Positions 23,410 through 34,560 of a stretch of 64,000 bases of DNA are shown piece by piece. A program made the position numbers and the translations under genes. The number at the start of each line of letters is the position of its first letter. Positions within the stretch are counted from its first letter, which is position 1. The notes beneath the pieces were generated by a model. The model searched no databases and was not told where the DNA came from. It saw only the letters and a list, made by a program, of their open reading frames with translations. Source of the DNA: Pyrus communis (lineage: Eukaryota > Streptophyta > Magnoliopsida > Rosales > Rosaceae); contig NC_084813.1 in NCBI RefSeq assembly GCF_963583255.1, positions 6,496,001 through 6,560,000 of the forward strand, in the 5' to 3' direction.

Positions 23410-25946
23410 TGCCTGATTTACAAAACTTATATAATAACAATTTATACTTTGACAAAATGACCAAAAGAAAAATCAGAGAAGGAAGACTATAACATATTAA
23501 GATTTATCGAAAAACACATATATATTAAGATCATGGGCCATGGCTGCGGGACAAAAATAATGAAAACTATGACATATTAAGGTCTCCATGGCTGACGAAA
23601 GTTTTCAAGTAGTAGAACCTAATTAGTATTAGGAAATTTAAGGAATGAATTGCTAGCATAAAAGGAGTCCCATATAGGTCAGGGTAAGAATCAAGGCAAT
23701 CTATTAATTGATGATTTATTTTGGTCATATCCCTTCATGAACAATTAAGCAATATTACTATTTAGGCTTTTTTTTTTTTTTTTTTTTTAAGATGTTAGAA
23801 ATTTGTTTAAGTCTTCTTGAGTGATTCCTAGAAACGACCCTAAACGCACGAAAAAAGGCTCCCAAAAATCTTGGAAAAAACATGCTTTTGCTTTCGAAAT
23901 TAGGATTTCGTTTTTTCTCTCAAACCACTTGGAATTTCTTTACCAAAATTGAAATAGAATATCATATAAATATAAAGAATATAATCCAAGCAATAAAAAA
24001 AAAAATATGAAGGGAAACAAAAACAAATTTTCACAAAGTAGGAATCCATGTTTTTTCAACCTTTCTTACATGGCATATATATAAATAAATAGGAACCACG
24101 ACACTATCCTGCAAGCATCACCAAATGCTCCACGATGCGAAGAACCTCCTTGTACATCTAGGAACTCGAAGGATGTCGGATTCGCTACAATATGTGAGTT
24201 ATCCCACAGAGTTTCGCCTCCTAGTACCTAGGCCTAAAGTGATTATAACCCTATAGAGAACTAACTTCAAAAATGAACTATGAGAGCAGAGAGCTTTTGC
24301 ATAAAGCTAGATAATCAAACCTGGAGGAGCACACTACTCCAGTCAATTAGAATAAAAGAAAATTAATGAAAAATGTTCGAAAATTTTGAGTTTTAACAAT
24401 AATGACAAATTAAAGGGTAAAGTGAATAGTACCATGATTGACTTTTTATTGTAAAAATATGGTTTTTCGTTAAAGTAAACAGTACCATGACTTTTTCGTT
24501 AAAGTTCCTGAAAATTAACTGCTTCAAATTCATGACATAGTTTGAAAATATTAAAAGATATACCAAAGGTAAATTTGATATTTAGATCAAATACTTCAAT
24601 ATACCCTATGTACTATTTCTTGAATATGTATACTTTTAACTGCCACTACTTAGGACACAATGACTTTTCTAACAAATTTTCCCTCTTTGCCTAATTGAGG
24701 TTATTTTTTCATCGGTAGAGAACTGACTTGTATCAATATTATACGACTATTATATGCCTACTTACGAAATATGGGCCACCAAATGAGTTGACTCATGCAG
24801 ATATTTTCCAAAAGTCATACCCTATATATCCTTGAATTCGAACCACAAACTTGAAATTTACACGATGCTGCTGACGTTTCAGTTATGATGCTCATAATAT
24901 TTCTAATTAAGTTACAGTTTACTATATAAGAATATATTTATAAATTATACACGTTAGAGTATGCATGAATCCCATACAGTATCATATATTTTCACTAGGC
25001 TGAGTAGGCAGTCGTATATGTGTGAACTTATAGATTTGACAATGCGGACATTTTGGAAATGTATCATGCATAGTCGTTATAATTATAAAACTGTAGTATA
25101 TGAGTTAGAATTAATCAAAAGTCAAGGAAGACCAAGATAATTTGACCACAAAAGAGAGGACGGCCAGGATAAGAAACCCACCACCTTCGCCCTTGTTTCC
25201 AACCATCAGCTGCAATCCCTACAAGCCCCGCCGTCGACTTCTCGTTCGCACCCGTCTCTCTCTCCCTCCAGTTCTTTAATTTGAAATTAGAATCAGGGGT
25301 TCTTCAATTTTATTCCCTCTTGCTGCCTCCTTTATTTAAATTTTCTGTTTTCTTGTTTATGTCGTGTGGTACTGTGGTGGGTTTAGCATTTTATCTAACA
25401 CCAACTTTATACCACTACTTGAGTGAAAAGGAAAATCAAACAGCTCCTCAATGGCATTTATGCCCTACTTTGAATGCTTTAGTGAGAGCGAGGAGGCCAG
25501 AATTCAGGCTGGTGGACGACTCTGGCGTGGTGGTACGACGAGTTTTTTTCTTTTCACAAAATCTTGGATTTTCAATTTTTTGAGTAAGGGTCGAATTGGA
25601 TTTAAACACTTATGAGGTAAACTTAGATGTGTAGTGGGGTGTGACTAAGAAAACTTCAATGATAATGCACTGTATTTTTTATGATCAAGTGTGATTCACG
25701 TTATATGTCGCTTCATTAAACAATTATGTACAACTTGGTGTAATATATATTAATTCTGAAAATATAGCAATATTGTAGCATGCCTATAAAAAAAATTTGA
25801 GTCCCAACTCAATTTTCAAGGGTTCCTTCCATTGTTTTTTTTTTTTTTTTGGTTCAAAGTAGTGTTACTACGTGCATAGATAGCCAAAATCAATTGGAGT
25901 GCGAGAACAACTCAAGATCTCGATTCAGCTGTGAAGAACTGATGTA
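23410..25946. other. Intergenic, no supportable gene
   Basis: AT-rich, with a poly-T tract at 23769-23788. A repeated phrase (gtaaagtgaatagtaccatga, gtaaacagtaccatga) at about 24420-24500 resembles a short fold-back repeat. C-rich promoter- or exon-like sequence at 25170-25270 precedes an open frame (25281-25583, 100 codons) with a short hydrophobic segment and no recognised domain. I do not call it a gene. Confidence 0.4.
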
Positions 25947-26139
25947 GGGCTTGTTTAAAAGTGATTTTAAAATGATTGAAAGCATTTTTTGTGAAATTAA
26001 TTATGGGTTCCAAAAACACATTAAGTGCTTCTTTGGAAGAAGCACTCGATATGTACTTGGATTTTTACTAAAGATTAATTTCAAAAACATTTTCATCAGA
26101 TACGCTTTCAATCATTTTAAAAACACTTCCAAATGAGCC
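25947..26139. mobile_element. Short fold-back MITE
   Basis: Starts GGGCTTGTTTAAAAGTG and ends CACTTCCAAATGAGCC. Arms of about 37 bp (including ttttaaaatgattgaaagc and gctttcaatcattttaaaa) are inverted copies. Each side has TA next to the end, but a longer duplication is not clear, so the superfamily is open (Harbinger-like ends, TA-type flank). Confidence 0.65.
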
Positions 26140-26604
26140 TATAACCACCAATAAAAAAATTACCCTCAAACTCTCGATTCTCGAATAGGCACACATAGCT
26201 TGATAATTTCCTAGTGGTTATATGAAGAGATCGACAAGTGTGAAGTTTCCTAGTGGTTATAGTTTTACTCACCAGTTAACTTCAACTAAGTTCAAACTCT
26301 TCCCTTCTTTATCGCTTATATTAAAAAAAAAAGAAGGTAGAATCACATGTACAACTTCAAAACAATCTACAGATAAAATATTGGTTATTAACTTAAGTAT
26401 TGAAGGGCTCTTAGGGCTGGATCCCTGAAGTCTCTAAGTTTACTTTCTTTCTGTTTGCATGCTACATTTTATACCAACGTCTTGTCAAATCTGCCAAATA
26501 AAGAGCTGCCTCCCCAACTTATGAAATTCACTTTCAACAGTAACCAATCCGTTGATATCACAACCGTTGAAAGACAAAGGATAATTCACTTTAATTTCAA
26601 GGAA

Positions 26605-26745
26605 TATGATATCCACACATCTCATTTTACTTCTCGCATATTTTTTTAATTTTCGACATTCGGATCAAATAAATTAAAAAAAATTAACAAATAAAAATTT
26701 TTAAAAATATGTAAAAATTAAAATAAAATATGTGGATAGCGTATC
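26605..26745. mobile_element. MITE of the GGGGTGTG family, diverged
   Basis: The sequence tatccacacatctcattttacttctcg, then an AT-rich centre, then aaaataaaatatgtggatagcg is an inverted arrangement shared with the better-preserved copies at 28876-29004 and 32437-32588. The outermost ends are eroded. Confidence 0.5.
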
Positions 26746-27286
26746 TCTAATTTCAGAACCTGGCCCCGATGAAAGTGTTAACTTTTTTAAAGGTTGGATG
26801 GATGTTGGTTGGAATCTTATACGTGTCAAAAGTATATTGGGCCGGCATATAAAGAGAACTTAAAAGCGGACAAAATGAGAGAAGTAGTATTGTGTGTGAC
26901 CAGAACATTCACAGTGCATAATGGGATAGTGGAACTGCACATTCCATACAACACATGGGTTCATTGGAATGCAAATTATACTCGAACTCCAGAAAATGTA
27001 CTTTAACTGGTCGAAGTGTTACTAGAAAAAAAAAATTATACGTCGTGTTTGATACAAAAGATTAGATTAAAATGGATAAGTGACTATTTTAAGGTATGTT
27101 AGAAGGAGAAATGAATTTTTTTATAGCTAATTTGGAGGTAAGAAATGTATTAATCAAGGTTATATGTTTGATTTTCATTGAATGTAAATCAACTATAAAT
27201 AGTCCTACAATTGAAATAGGAATGTGATATTAGGGTTTAATACTAAGATTGTATGACATCTCATTATATTAGCTTTATACAAGAAT

Positions 27287-28047
27287 GCTCTCCTAAGGTT
27301 CTCATTTTGAAGACCTGTGAAATTCTCTTTTATCTGAGCTATTAAATTGATCTAAGAGTAGATTAACCTATAAGCTTAACTTATCATTGTTTTACCTTAA
27401 CAAACTATATGCAGCAAATGAATTAAATTAACAAAAATTTTAAAAATAATCTCTTCCACCAGGATTGCAATTCGTCTCATCTTCTTCCCAAGCCCTCTCT
27501 CCCCTCTGCAATCCTCCTAAAATTTGAATTCTCTTTCAAGATTTGTAATCAAATCGTGCCCTAATGGCTTTGTAATCATAAGGAGGAGAGGATGATGCAC
27601 ATCAACTCAGCACAATCCTTTTGGCTATTTGAATTAGATCAAAGAAGCACAAACGTGGTGGCGGCCACTGTTTGATGTGAATTCACTGCAAGGTAGATGG
27701 CAAAATACGGGATTGTCTCCAATAAACTTAGGGCCTTCGATAATATCTGCAAGGCCGCTTGTTTGGACCCGTCGGCAATGGCAGTTGGAAATCTGAAACA
27801 TGTGAGAAATCTGGGGAAAGACGTCTCTGCCAACTGGAAGGAATTTTCACCCGTGAACTTTTTTTTTGTTCTTTATTTAATCTATTTGATATATTGTAAT
27901 GGTATAACAAACGTTAATTCATCTTAGATCAATCTAATGGCTCATATAAAAGAGGATCTTACAGGTCCTCAAAATGAGAACCTTAGGAGAGCATGCTCTC
28001 TTAAGGTCTTCTTTTTTAGGACATGTGAGGACCTCTTTTATACGAGT
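27287..28047. mobile_element. Fold-back element pair with a 108-bp palindrome
   Basis: 27287-27355 is an inverted copy of 27922-27993 (about 70 bp; for example cctaaggttctcattttga against tcaaaatgagaaccttagg). The right arm is itself half of a near-palindrome, 27940-28047, centred in gagagcatgctctc at 27987-28000. The 566 bp between the long arms contain GC-richer, gene-like DNA with short open frames (27639-27927) that I do not recognise. It may be one fold-back transposon carrying captured DNA, or two MITE copies in opposite orientation. Confidence 0.5.
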
Positions 28048-28875
28048 CATAGGATAAATGTAACGGTGCAAAAACTGATGAGTTTATATAATCGTTTTAC
28101 ACTTAATCGTCATAAACAATTAAACCATTTAATTTTCCTTACTCAACTTCATATTATTCTTCAATCTTTACCTTAAGTGGTGTACGTTCCATTGGATTCT
28201 AATTAGCGAGGCAGTAGGCGATTAGAATTCTTACTAATCGATTGTAAATTTTAACTTATTTTCAATTCTCCTTTTAGTGAAGATTAATGATTGCTTATTT
28301 TTAAGACTTATACAAACCATGAGTGACACCTAGCAATATATCATAGCTACCTAAGCTAAGCATAAGAGGTGGAGAACCTATTTAGTTTGGGCAAAGTTGA
28401 ATGTCATTCCACATGAGTAGTCTTATGTTGATGTAGTGAACATGTGCCACTAATAGCATGGTCAATTAAGCTTAACAATTTTGTGACTCTTTCTTCTTTT
28501 TCAAAGAATCCATACTTAACGATCCAAAACATCCATCAAAGGCCAACTTGTAACTTATGTATTCAAGGTGTTACATTTTAGTAGGGTTTGTCACTCCTTA
28601 GTAACCTTTTGAGTTTTAGACATCATTGTATTCTAACTAAAATGAAAAAAATTATTCATGGTCCATTTTAGAAATCTCCACAGACTTCCAAGCCATATTA
28701 CACGTGTCATAAGATTAGCATTGACTATGGGACCTTTTGGCAAAGAAACATTGCTTCTTTCTTTATTGCATAACAGAATTTTGAACAGAAGAATTTCTTT
28801 ATTGATGGTACACTAAAAAGAATCATCACGGGGATTCTTATACACAACCGAAAAGAGACTAATCAAATACAATTT

Positions 28876-29004
28876 GGGGCCACACACCCTATTTTACTTC
28901 TCATACATCTTTTTAATTTTTGAAAGAATTAAAAAAGATCAAGAGAAATAAATTATCAAAGGGTGTGTAAGAAGTAAAATAGGGTATAGGGATAGTACAA
29001 CCCC
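28876..29004. mobile_element. MITE (GGGGTGTG family), unit 1 copy
   Basis: Inverted ends (cacaccctattttacttctcatac against gtaagaagtaaaatagggta, quoted in part) are flanked by acaattt on both sides (28869-28875 and 29005-29011). The same element with the same flanks occurs in unit 2, so it was present before the tandem duplication. Confidence 0.75.
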
Positions 29005-29098
29005 ACAATTTACCTGGGACCATCAAGAAAGACTAAAAAATGATTGGATCATCAATATAGTAATTAATTAAGTCTGTTGATGTCTTCACGGTAACTAA

Positions 29099-29420
29099 GG
29101 TATCGTTTGGTATGCAGACGGGACGGGACGAAACGAAATGCGACGGGACGGGACGGGATGAGACAGGACGGAACGGAACGGAACGGGAGCAAAGATGCCC
29201 TCGGATGGAAACAAGGAGGAAGAAGAAGGAGACGGAGAGGTTATAATTTTGTGTTCCATGGATGTGGAACGAGTCGTTCTAGGGAGGTGAGGTGGAACAA
29301 AAATTCACCAAAAACTCGTCCCATAGAACAGCTCGTTCCACCCGTTTTAGGCGCACCAAACGTGGGGCGGAACGCCTTGTCTCACTCTGTTTCGTCCCGT
29401 CCCACGTACCAAACGGTACC
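29099..29420. mobile_element. Tourist-like (Harbinger) MITE, recent
   Basis: A 322-bp element starting GGTATCGTTTGGTA and ending TACCAAACGGTACC, flanked by TAA at 29096-29098 and 29421-29423. The matching place in unit 2 (32670-32685) reads straight through without it, giving an in-window empty site. The left interior is a run of gggacgg/ggaacgg repeats. The plus-strand frame at 29107-29463 is a translation of the element and not a gene. Confidence 0.9.
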
Positions 29421-29638
29421 TAAAAGAACAAACCCACGACAAGAGCCGCGACCGACAAAGTGAAACTAGCCAAAACAGCAGGTGAGGAAGAATCCAGGGG
29501 AGGCTGAGACCCCGGGGTGATGTTCACAGTGGATTCACTTCCTATGATACCTCCGACCACATGTAATTTCTGCCCTGCCACACTGTGCAAAAACAGTGCC
29601 ACAATCACACCAAAAACAATCATCACCTTGCTCTCCAT
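29420..29638 (-). CDS. Miniature phytocyanin lacking the copper domain (unit 1 copy)
   Basis: 72 codons from ATG at 29638. The N-terminus (MESKVMIVFGVIVALF...) is the secretion signal of the neighbouring phytocyanin, followed after about 33 residues directly by the Pro/Ser-rich tail and hydrophobic C-terminus (ending LVVGLFF). The cupredoxin domain and the intron are missing, so it cannot bind copper as its paralogue does. What remains, a signal peptide, a short Pro/Ser/Thr-rich segment and a GPI-type tail, is the layout of arabinogalactan peptides. The terminal base of the adjacent MITE supplies part of the stop codon. It could be expressed or be a decaying pseudogene; the sequence does not decide. 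Confidence 0.6.
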   Translation of the reverse strand: MESKVMIVFGVIVALFLHSVAGQKLHVVGGIIGSESTVNITPGSQPPLDSSSPAVLASFTLSVAALVVGLFF

Positions 29639-30831
29639 CTCTCTGTCTTTCTACCGGATTGTGTTATTGTTGTAGGATATACCAAGAACTGAAGCCTACA
29701 AATAGGAAGGCCAAAGCTCAAGAGTAAAGAAAGGGCAAGAAATTAAAGACATGTTGGCATGGAGTCTTTGACGCGTCGGCCCGGCCTCCTTGACGTGAAA
29801 CGAACGAGTATATCCCATCGTGATTGACTTTTTATGACTGGTAGGTCAACATTTATGGGAAAAGGACCACACTTTTCAGATTTGAATATAAGAATTATTT
29901 TGTTTAATTCAAATAATAAGGTGATGAATTATGCTTTCATTTGAGTAATAGCTTGGAAATTACAGATGGTTTGAATTCAAGTAATAAGGTGAAGAATTAT
30001 ATGCTTTTATCAGGCTGATTAAATGTAGTCCCCTCTTAACCCATCTTCAATCAAAATGACTAAATATAGCCCCGTCTAGAATTATAGCCATGTAAAAAAG
30101 TATTTTTAATGAATAGTATCATACTATATTCATATATCATCTCTAACTGAATAAGTTAAACATAACTCGTCAATAATTTATTGATTTTAAGTTTATTCTC
30201 TGAATTTATTGATTAATTTAATTAAACTACTACTTATACCATATTAAAATAAAATCAAATATTACTTTTGAGTGCTACATGAATGACAACTTCTGGTTTT
30301 TTTTTTTTTTGTCAAATAATTGGTTTTGTTATATTAGACGTTAGATTAGCCACCGACAATGTTTAAACCTACACCGTTATGCAATGACTCAACACCTTTC
30401 CACCACTGTGGTAAATGATCACTTGTGAAGGACAACTTCTTTCACTAGAAGACACTTGAAAAGATTTTTCACAAGAATTTCAACAATTTATCAGTAATAA
30501 TAAAAAGGGTAAAGTACAAAAAACTATCTCAACTATTGGTGTCACAACACTTTCATGCCTCATCTTTTAAAATTGACAATGTGATACCTCATCTTTCGAA
30601 TTTGTGTCAATGTCAGACCTCCGTTAGTTTTTCTGTTAATTGTTTTGTTAAATGCTGACATGGCTTAAGATGGGCTCCACTCCTTAGTCCAACTGGATTA
30701 AAAAATTAACTAATATTTCTATTTAATATTTTTATCCCCTACAAATTCATCACCCTCACCAAATTTAAATTTGTAACCAAACAACCCCACAATCCTCCTC
30801 TTCCGCCATCACCACAACCCCAAACTCTCTC

Positions 30832-30935
30832 TCCATACAGTTACACCACATCGACGCCAGGGCGCTTAACGAAACCCCCACCCAACTCTTCCACCTCCGC
30901 CTCCAGCGTGACGCCTTCAGTGTCGATCATGTGCT
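30832..30935 (+). pseudogene. Aspartic-protease N-terminal fragment (unit 1)
   Basis: One frame reads IQLHHIDARALNETPTQLFH and continues LRLQRDAFSVD. This resembles the N-terminal propeptide region of plant pepsin-like aspartic proteases. There is no start context, no DTGS active-site motif and no continuation, so it is a fragment. The same fragment is in unit 2 at 34095-34200, so it was duplicated with the segment. The identification is from memory of the family. Confidence 0.45.
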
Positions 30936-31296
30936 CTTTTTGTGCATTTATGTTATGGATACGAAATTGAGAGGACAGACGTTCACAAAAAAGTTCGAAG
31001 AGTTACATGTGCCATAAGATTAGCATTGACTATAGGACCATTTGGCCGAAAAACATTCCTTCTTTCTTCATTGCAAAACAGAATTTTGAACAAACGAATT
31101 CCTCTATTGATAGTATACTAAAAAAACATCACCCTGTACGGGTTCCTTATACGAAACAGATACAAAATTACTTAGAGCAAAAGAGAGAGACTAAAATCAA
31201 ATTCCATTTACTTTTGTACCATCAAGATAGACAATATCAAAAAGGTTGGATCACCGATATAGTAATTAATTAGGACTGTGGATGTCTTCATGGTAA

Positions 31297-31724
31297 CTAA
31301 AAGAGCAAACCCACGATAAGAGCCGCAGCCGACAAAGAGAAACTAGCCAAAACAGCAGGTGAAGAAGAGCCCAGCGGTGGCGGCGACCCCGGGGTGTTGT
31401 TCACGGTGGGTACTCCCCCATTCATGGATGGTGATGAAGCTGGGACTGGTGCGCAAGCGGCAGGGTCATTTGATGTAGGGGAAGGGGTAGTTGGAGGGGT
31501 GTTAGTGGTAGAGGGTGGTGGTGGTACAGAAGGTGCGGCACCTGGGGAGGCAGCTGAGACGGTGATGGCTAGTTTCTGGCCCGACTGGCAATGACGGCCA
31601 TAAGTGCAGATGTAGTAGTGGTCGCCTGAAGAGGTGAGAGTGATGTTTGCTGGGCCAGTTGTGATAGCCGTGCCAATTGGGTTTTCCGAACTGCATGAGT
31701 CGAATGATGCTTTGGGTACTTCTT
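31297..31724 (-). pseudogene. Phytocyanin exon 2 remnant (5'-truncated by duplication junction)
   Basis: In-frame sequence from the Cys of FDSCSS through HYYICTYGRHCQSGQKL, the Pro-rich linker and the GPI-type tail to a TAG at 31297. It is almost identical to exon 2 of the intact gene at 34561. It breaks at 31724, just after the Val-Pro-Lys codons, where unit 2 begins. The first exon, splice acceptor and His68-equivalent copper ligand are missing, so no functional copper protein can be made. Confidence 0.9.
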
Positions 31725-32436
31725 ACTCAACTTCATATTATTCTTCAATCTTTACCTTAAGTGGTGTACGTTCCATTGGGTTCTAATTAGCGAGGCAGTA
31801 GGCGATTAGAATTCTTATTAATCGATTGTAAATTTTAACTTATTTTCAATTCTCCTTTTAGTGAAGATTAATGATTGCTTATTTTTAAGACTTCCACAAA
31901 CAGTGAGTGACACCTAGCAATATATCATAGCTACTTAAGCTAAGCATAAGAGGTGGAGTTGAATGTCATTCCACATGAGTAGTCTTATGTTGATGTAGTG
32001 AACATGTGCCACTAATAGCATGGTCAATTAAGCTTAACAATTTTGTGACTCTTTGTTCTTTTTCAAAGAATCCATACTTAACGATCCAAAACATCCATCT
32101 AAGGCCAACTTGTAACTTCTGTATTCAAGGTGTTACATTTTAGTAGGGTTTGTCACTCCTTTATAACCTTTTGAGTTTTAGGCATCATTGTATTCTAACT
32201 AAAATGAAAAAAATTATTCATGGTCCATTTTAGAAATCTCCACAGAATTCCAAGCCATATTACACGTGTCATAAGATTAGCATTGACTATGGGACCATTT
32301 GGCAAAGAAACATTGCTTCTTTCTTTATTGCATAACAGAATTTTGAACAGAAGAATTTCTTTATTGATGGTACACTAAAAGAATCATCACGGGGATTCTT
32401 ATACACAACCGAAAAGAGACTAATCAAATACAATTT

Positions 32437-32588
32437 GGGGTGTGTGGATTTGGGGTGTGATAACCACACACCCCATTTTACTTCTCACATATCTTTTTAA
32501 TTTTTGAAAGAATTGAAGAAGATCAAGAGAAATAAATTATCAAGGGGTGTGTAAGAAATAAAATAGGGTATGGGGATAGCACAACCCC
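32437..32588. mobile_element. MITE (GGGGTGTG family), unit 2 copy
   Basis: Starts GGGGTGTGTGGAT and ends TAGCACAACCCC, with acaattt on both sides (32430-32436 and 32589-32595). It retains about 20 bp of the left end that is missing from the unit 1 copy. Confidence 0.75.
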
Positions 32589-32678
32589 ACAATTTACCTG
32601 GGACCATCAAGAAAGACTAAAAAATGATTGGATCATCAATATAGTAATTAATTAAGTCTGTCGATGTCTTCACGGTAA

Positions 32679-32897
32679 CTAAAAGAACATACCCACGACA
32701 AGAGCCGCGACAGACAAAGTGAAACTAGCCAAAACAGCAGGTGAAGAAGAATCCAGGGGAGGCTGAGACCCCGGGGTGATGTTCACAGTGGATTCACTTC
32801 CTATGCTACCTCCGACCACATGTACTTTCTGCCCTGCCACACTGTGCAAAAACAGTGCCACAATCACACCAAAAACAATCACCACCTTGCTCTCCAT
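32679..32897 (-). CDS. Miniature phytocyanin lacking the copper domain (unit 2 copy)
   Basis: 72 codons from ATG at 32897, with the same structure as 29420-29638: signal peptide (MESKVVIVFGVIVALF...), a short HVVGGSIGSEST joint where the copper domain should be, a Pro/Ser-rich stretch and a hydrophobic GPI-type tail. It differs from the unit 1 copy at five residues (positions 6, 25, 31, 70 and possibly neighbours). Both stay open, which is compatible with either function or recent duplication. The upstream block containing gtaggtcaacatt (33101) is shared with the other copies. Confidence 0.6.
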   Translation of the reverse strand: MESKVVIVFGVIVALFLHSVAGQKVHVVGGSIGSESTVNITPGSQPPLDSSSPAVLASFTLSVAALVVGMFF

Positions 32898-34094
32898 CTC
32901 TCTGTCTTTCTACCGGATTGTGTTATTGTTGTAGGATATACCAAGAACTGAAGCCTACAAATAGAGAAGGCCAAAGCTCAAGAGTAAAGAAAGGGCAACA
33001 AATTAAAGACATGTTGGCATGGAGTCTTTGACGCGTCGGCCCGGCCTCCTTGACGTGAAACGAACGAGTCTATCCCAGCGTGATTGACTTTTTATGACTG
33101 GTAGGTCAACATTTATGGGAAAAGGATCACACTTTTCAGATTTGAATATAAGAATTATTTTGTTTAATTCAAATAATAAGGTGATGAATTATGCTTTCAT
33201 TTGAGTAATAGCTTGGAAATTATAGATGGTTTGAATTCAAGTAATAAGGTGAAGAATTATGCTTTTATCAGGCTGACTAAATGTAGTCCCCTCTTAACTC
33301 ATCTTCAATCAAAATGACTAAATATAGCCCCGTCTAGAATTATAGCCATGTAAAAAAGTATTTTTTAATGAATAGTGTCATGCCATATTCATATACCATC
33401 TCCAACTGAATAAATTAAACATAACTCGTCAATAATTTATTGATTTTAAGTTTATTCTCTGAATTTATTGATTAATTTAATTAAACTACTACTTATACCA
33501 TATTAAAATAAAATCAAATGTTACTTTTGAGTGCTACGTGAATGACAATTTCTGGTTTTTTTTTTTTTTTTTTTGTCAAATAATTGGTTTTGTTATATTA
33601 GACGTTAGATTAGCCACCGACAAGGTTTAAACGTACACCGTTATGCAAGGACTCAACACCTTTCCACCACTGTGGTAAATGATCACTTGTGAAGGACAAC
33701 TTCTTTCACTAGAAGACACTTGAAAAGATTTTTCACAAGAATTTCAACAATTTATCAGTAATAATAAAAAGGGTAAAGTACAAAAAACTATCTCAACTAT
33801 TGGTGTCACGACACTTTCATGCCTCATCTTTTAAAATTGACAATGTGATACCTCATCTTTCGAATTTGTGTCAATGTCAGATCTCCGTTAGTTTTTCTGT
33901 TAATTTTTTTGTTAAATGCTGACATGGCTTAAGATGGGCTCCACTCCTTAGTCCAACTGGATTAAAAAATTAACTAATATTTCTATTTAATATTTGTATC
34001 CCCTACAAATTCATCACCCTCACCAAATTTAAATCTGTAACCAAACAACCCCACAATCCTCCTCTTCCGCCATCGCCCCAACCCCAAACTCTCT

Positions 34095-34200
34095 CTCCAT
34101 ACAGTTACACCACATCTATGCCAGGGCGCTTAACGAAACCCCCACCCAACTCTTCCACCTCCGCCTCCAGCGTGACGCCTTCAGTGTCGATCATGTGCTC
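34095..34200 (+). pseudogene. Aspartic-protease N-terminal fragment (unit 2)
   Basis: Counterpart of 30832-30935, with small changes (an Asp codon of the fragment is altered at the tatgcc position). It lacks the catalytic domain and any start. Confidence 0.4.
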
Positions 34201-34560
34201 TTTTTGTGCATGTATGTTATGGATACGAAATTGAGAGGACAGACGTTCACAAAAAAGTTCGAAGAGTTACATGTGCCATAAGATTAGCATTGACTATAGG
34301 ACCATTTGGCAGAAAAACATTCCTTCTTTCTTCATTGCAAAACAGAATTTTGAACAAACGAATTCCTCTATTGATAGTATACTAAAAAAACATCAACCTG
34401 TACGGGTTCGTTATACGAAACAGATACAAAATTACTTTGAGCAAAAGAGAGAGACTAAGATTAAATTCCATTTACTTTTGTACCATCAAGATAGACAATA
34501 TCAAAAAGGTTGGATCACGGATATAGTAATTAATTAGGACTGTGGATGTCTTCATGGTAA

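Larger units (their letters stand above)
28141..31724. repeat. Segmental tandem duplication, unit 1
   Basis: Sequence from 28141 (actcaacttcatattattc) is repeated from 31725 in the same order and orientation, with only scattered substitutions and small indels. The unit holds a GGGGTGTG-family MITE, a miniature phytocyanin, an aspartic-protease-like fragment and a broken phytocyanin exon 2. It differs from unit 2 chiefly by the 322-bp Tourist-type MITE at 29099-29420. At the junction ...tacttctt|actcaac... exon 2 of a phytocyanin runs directly into the unit start. Confidence 0.93.

Noticed and set aside
25281..25583. 100-codon frame with a hydrophobic segment after C-rich leader-like DNA
   Set aside because: Could be a real first exon, but no family is recognised and no continuing exon found; left as unassigned.
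29107..29463. 118-codon frame starting MVCRRDGTKRN
   Set aside because: A translation of the gggacgg repeats of the Tourist-like MITE.
31394..31696. Open frames on both strands in the Pro/Gly-rich region (also 34658-35047 and 42274-42573)
   Set aside because: They are other-frame shadows of phytocyanin exon 2; the true frame carries the copper ligands and tail.
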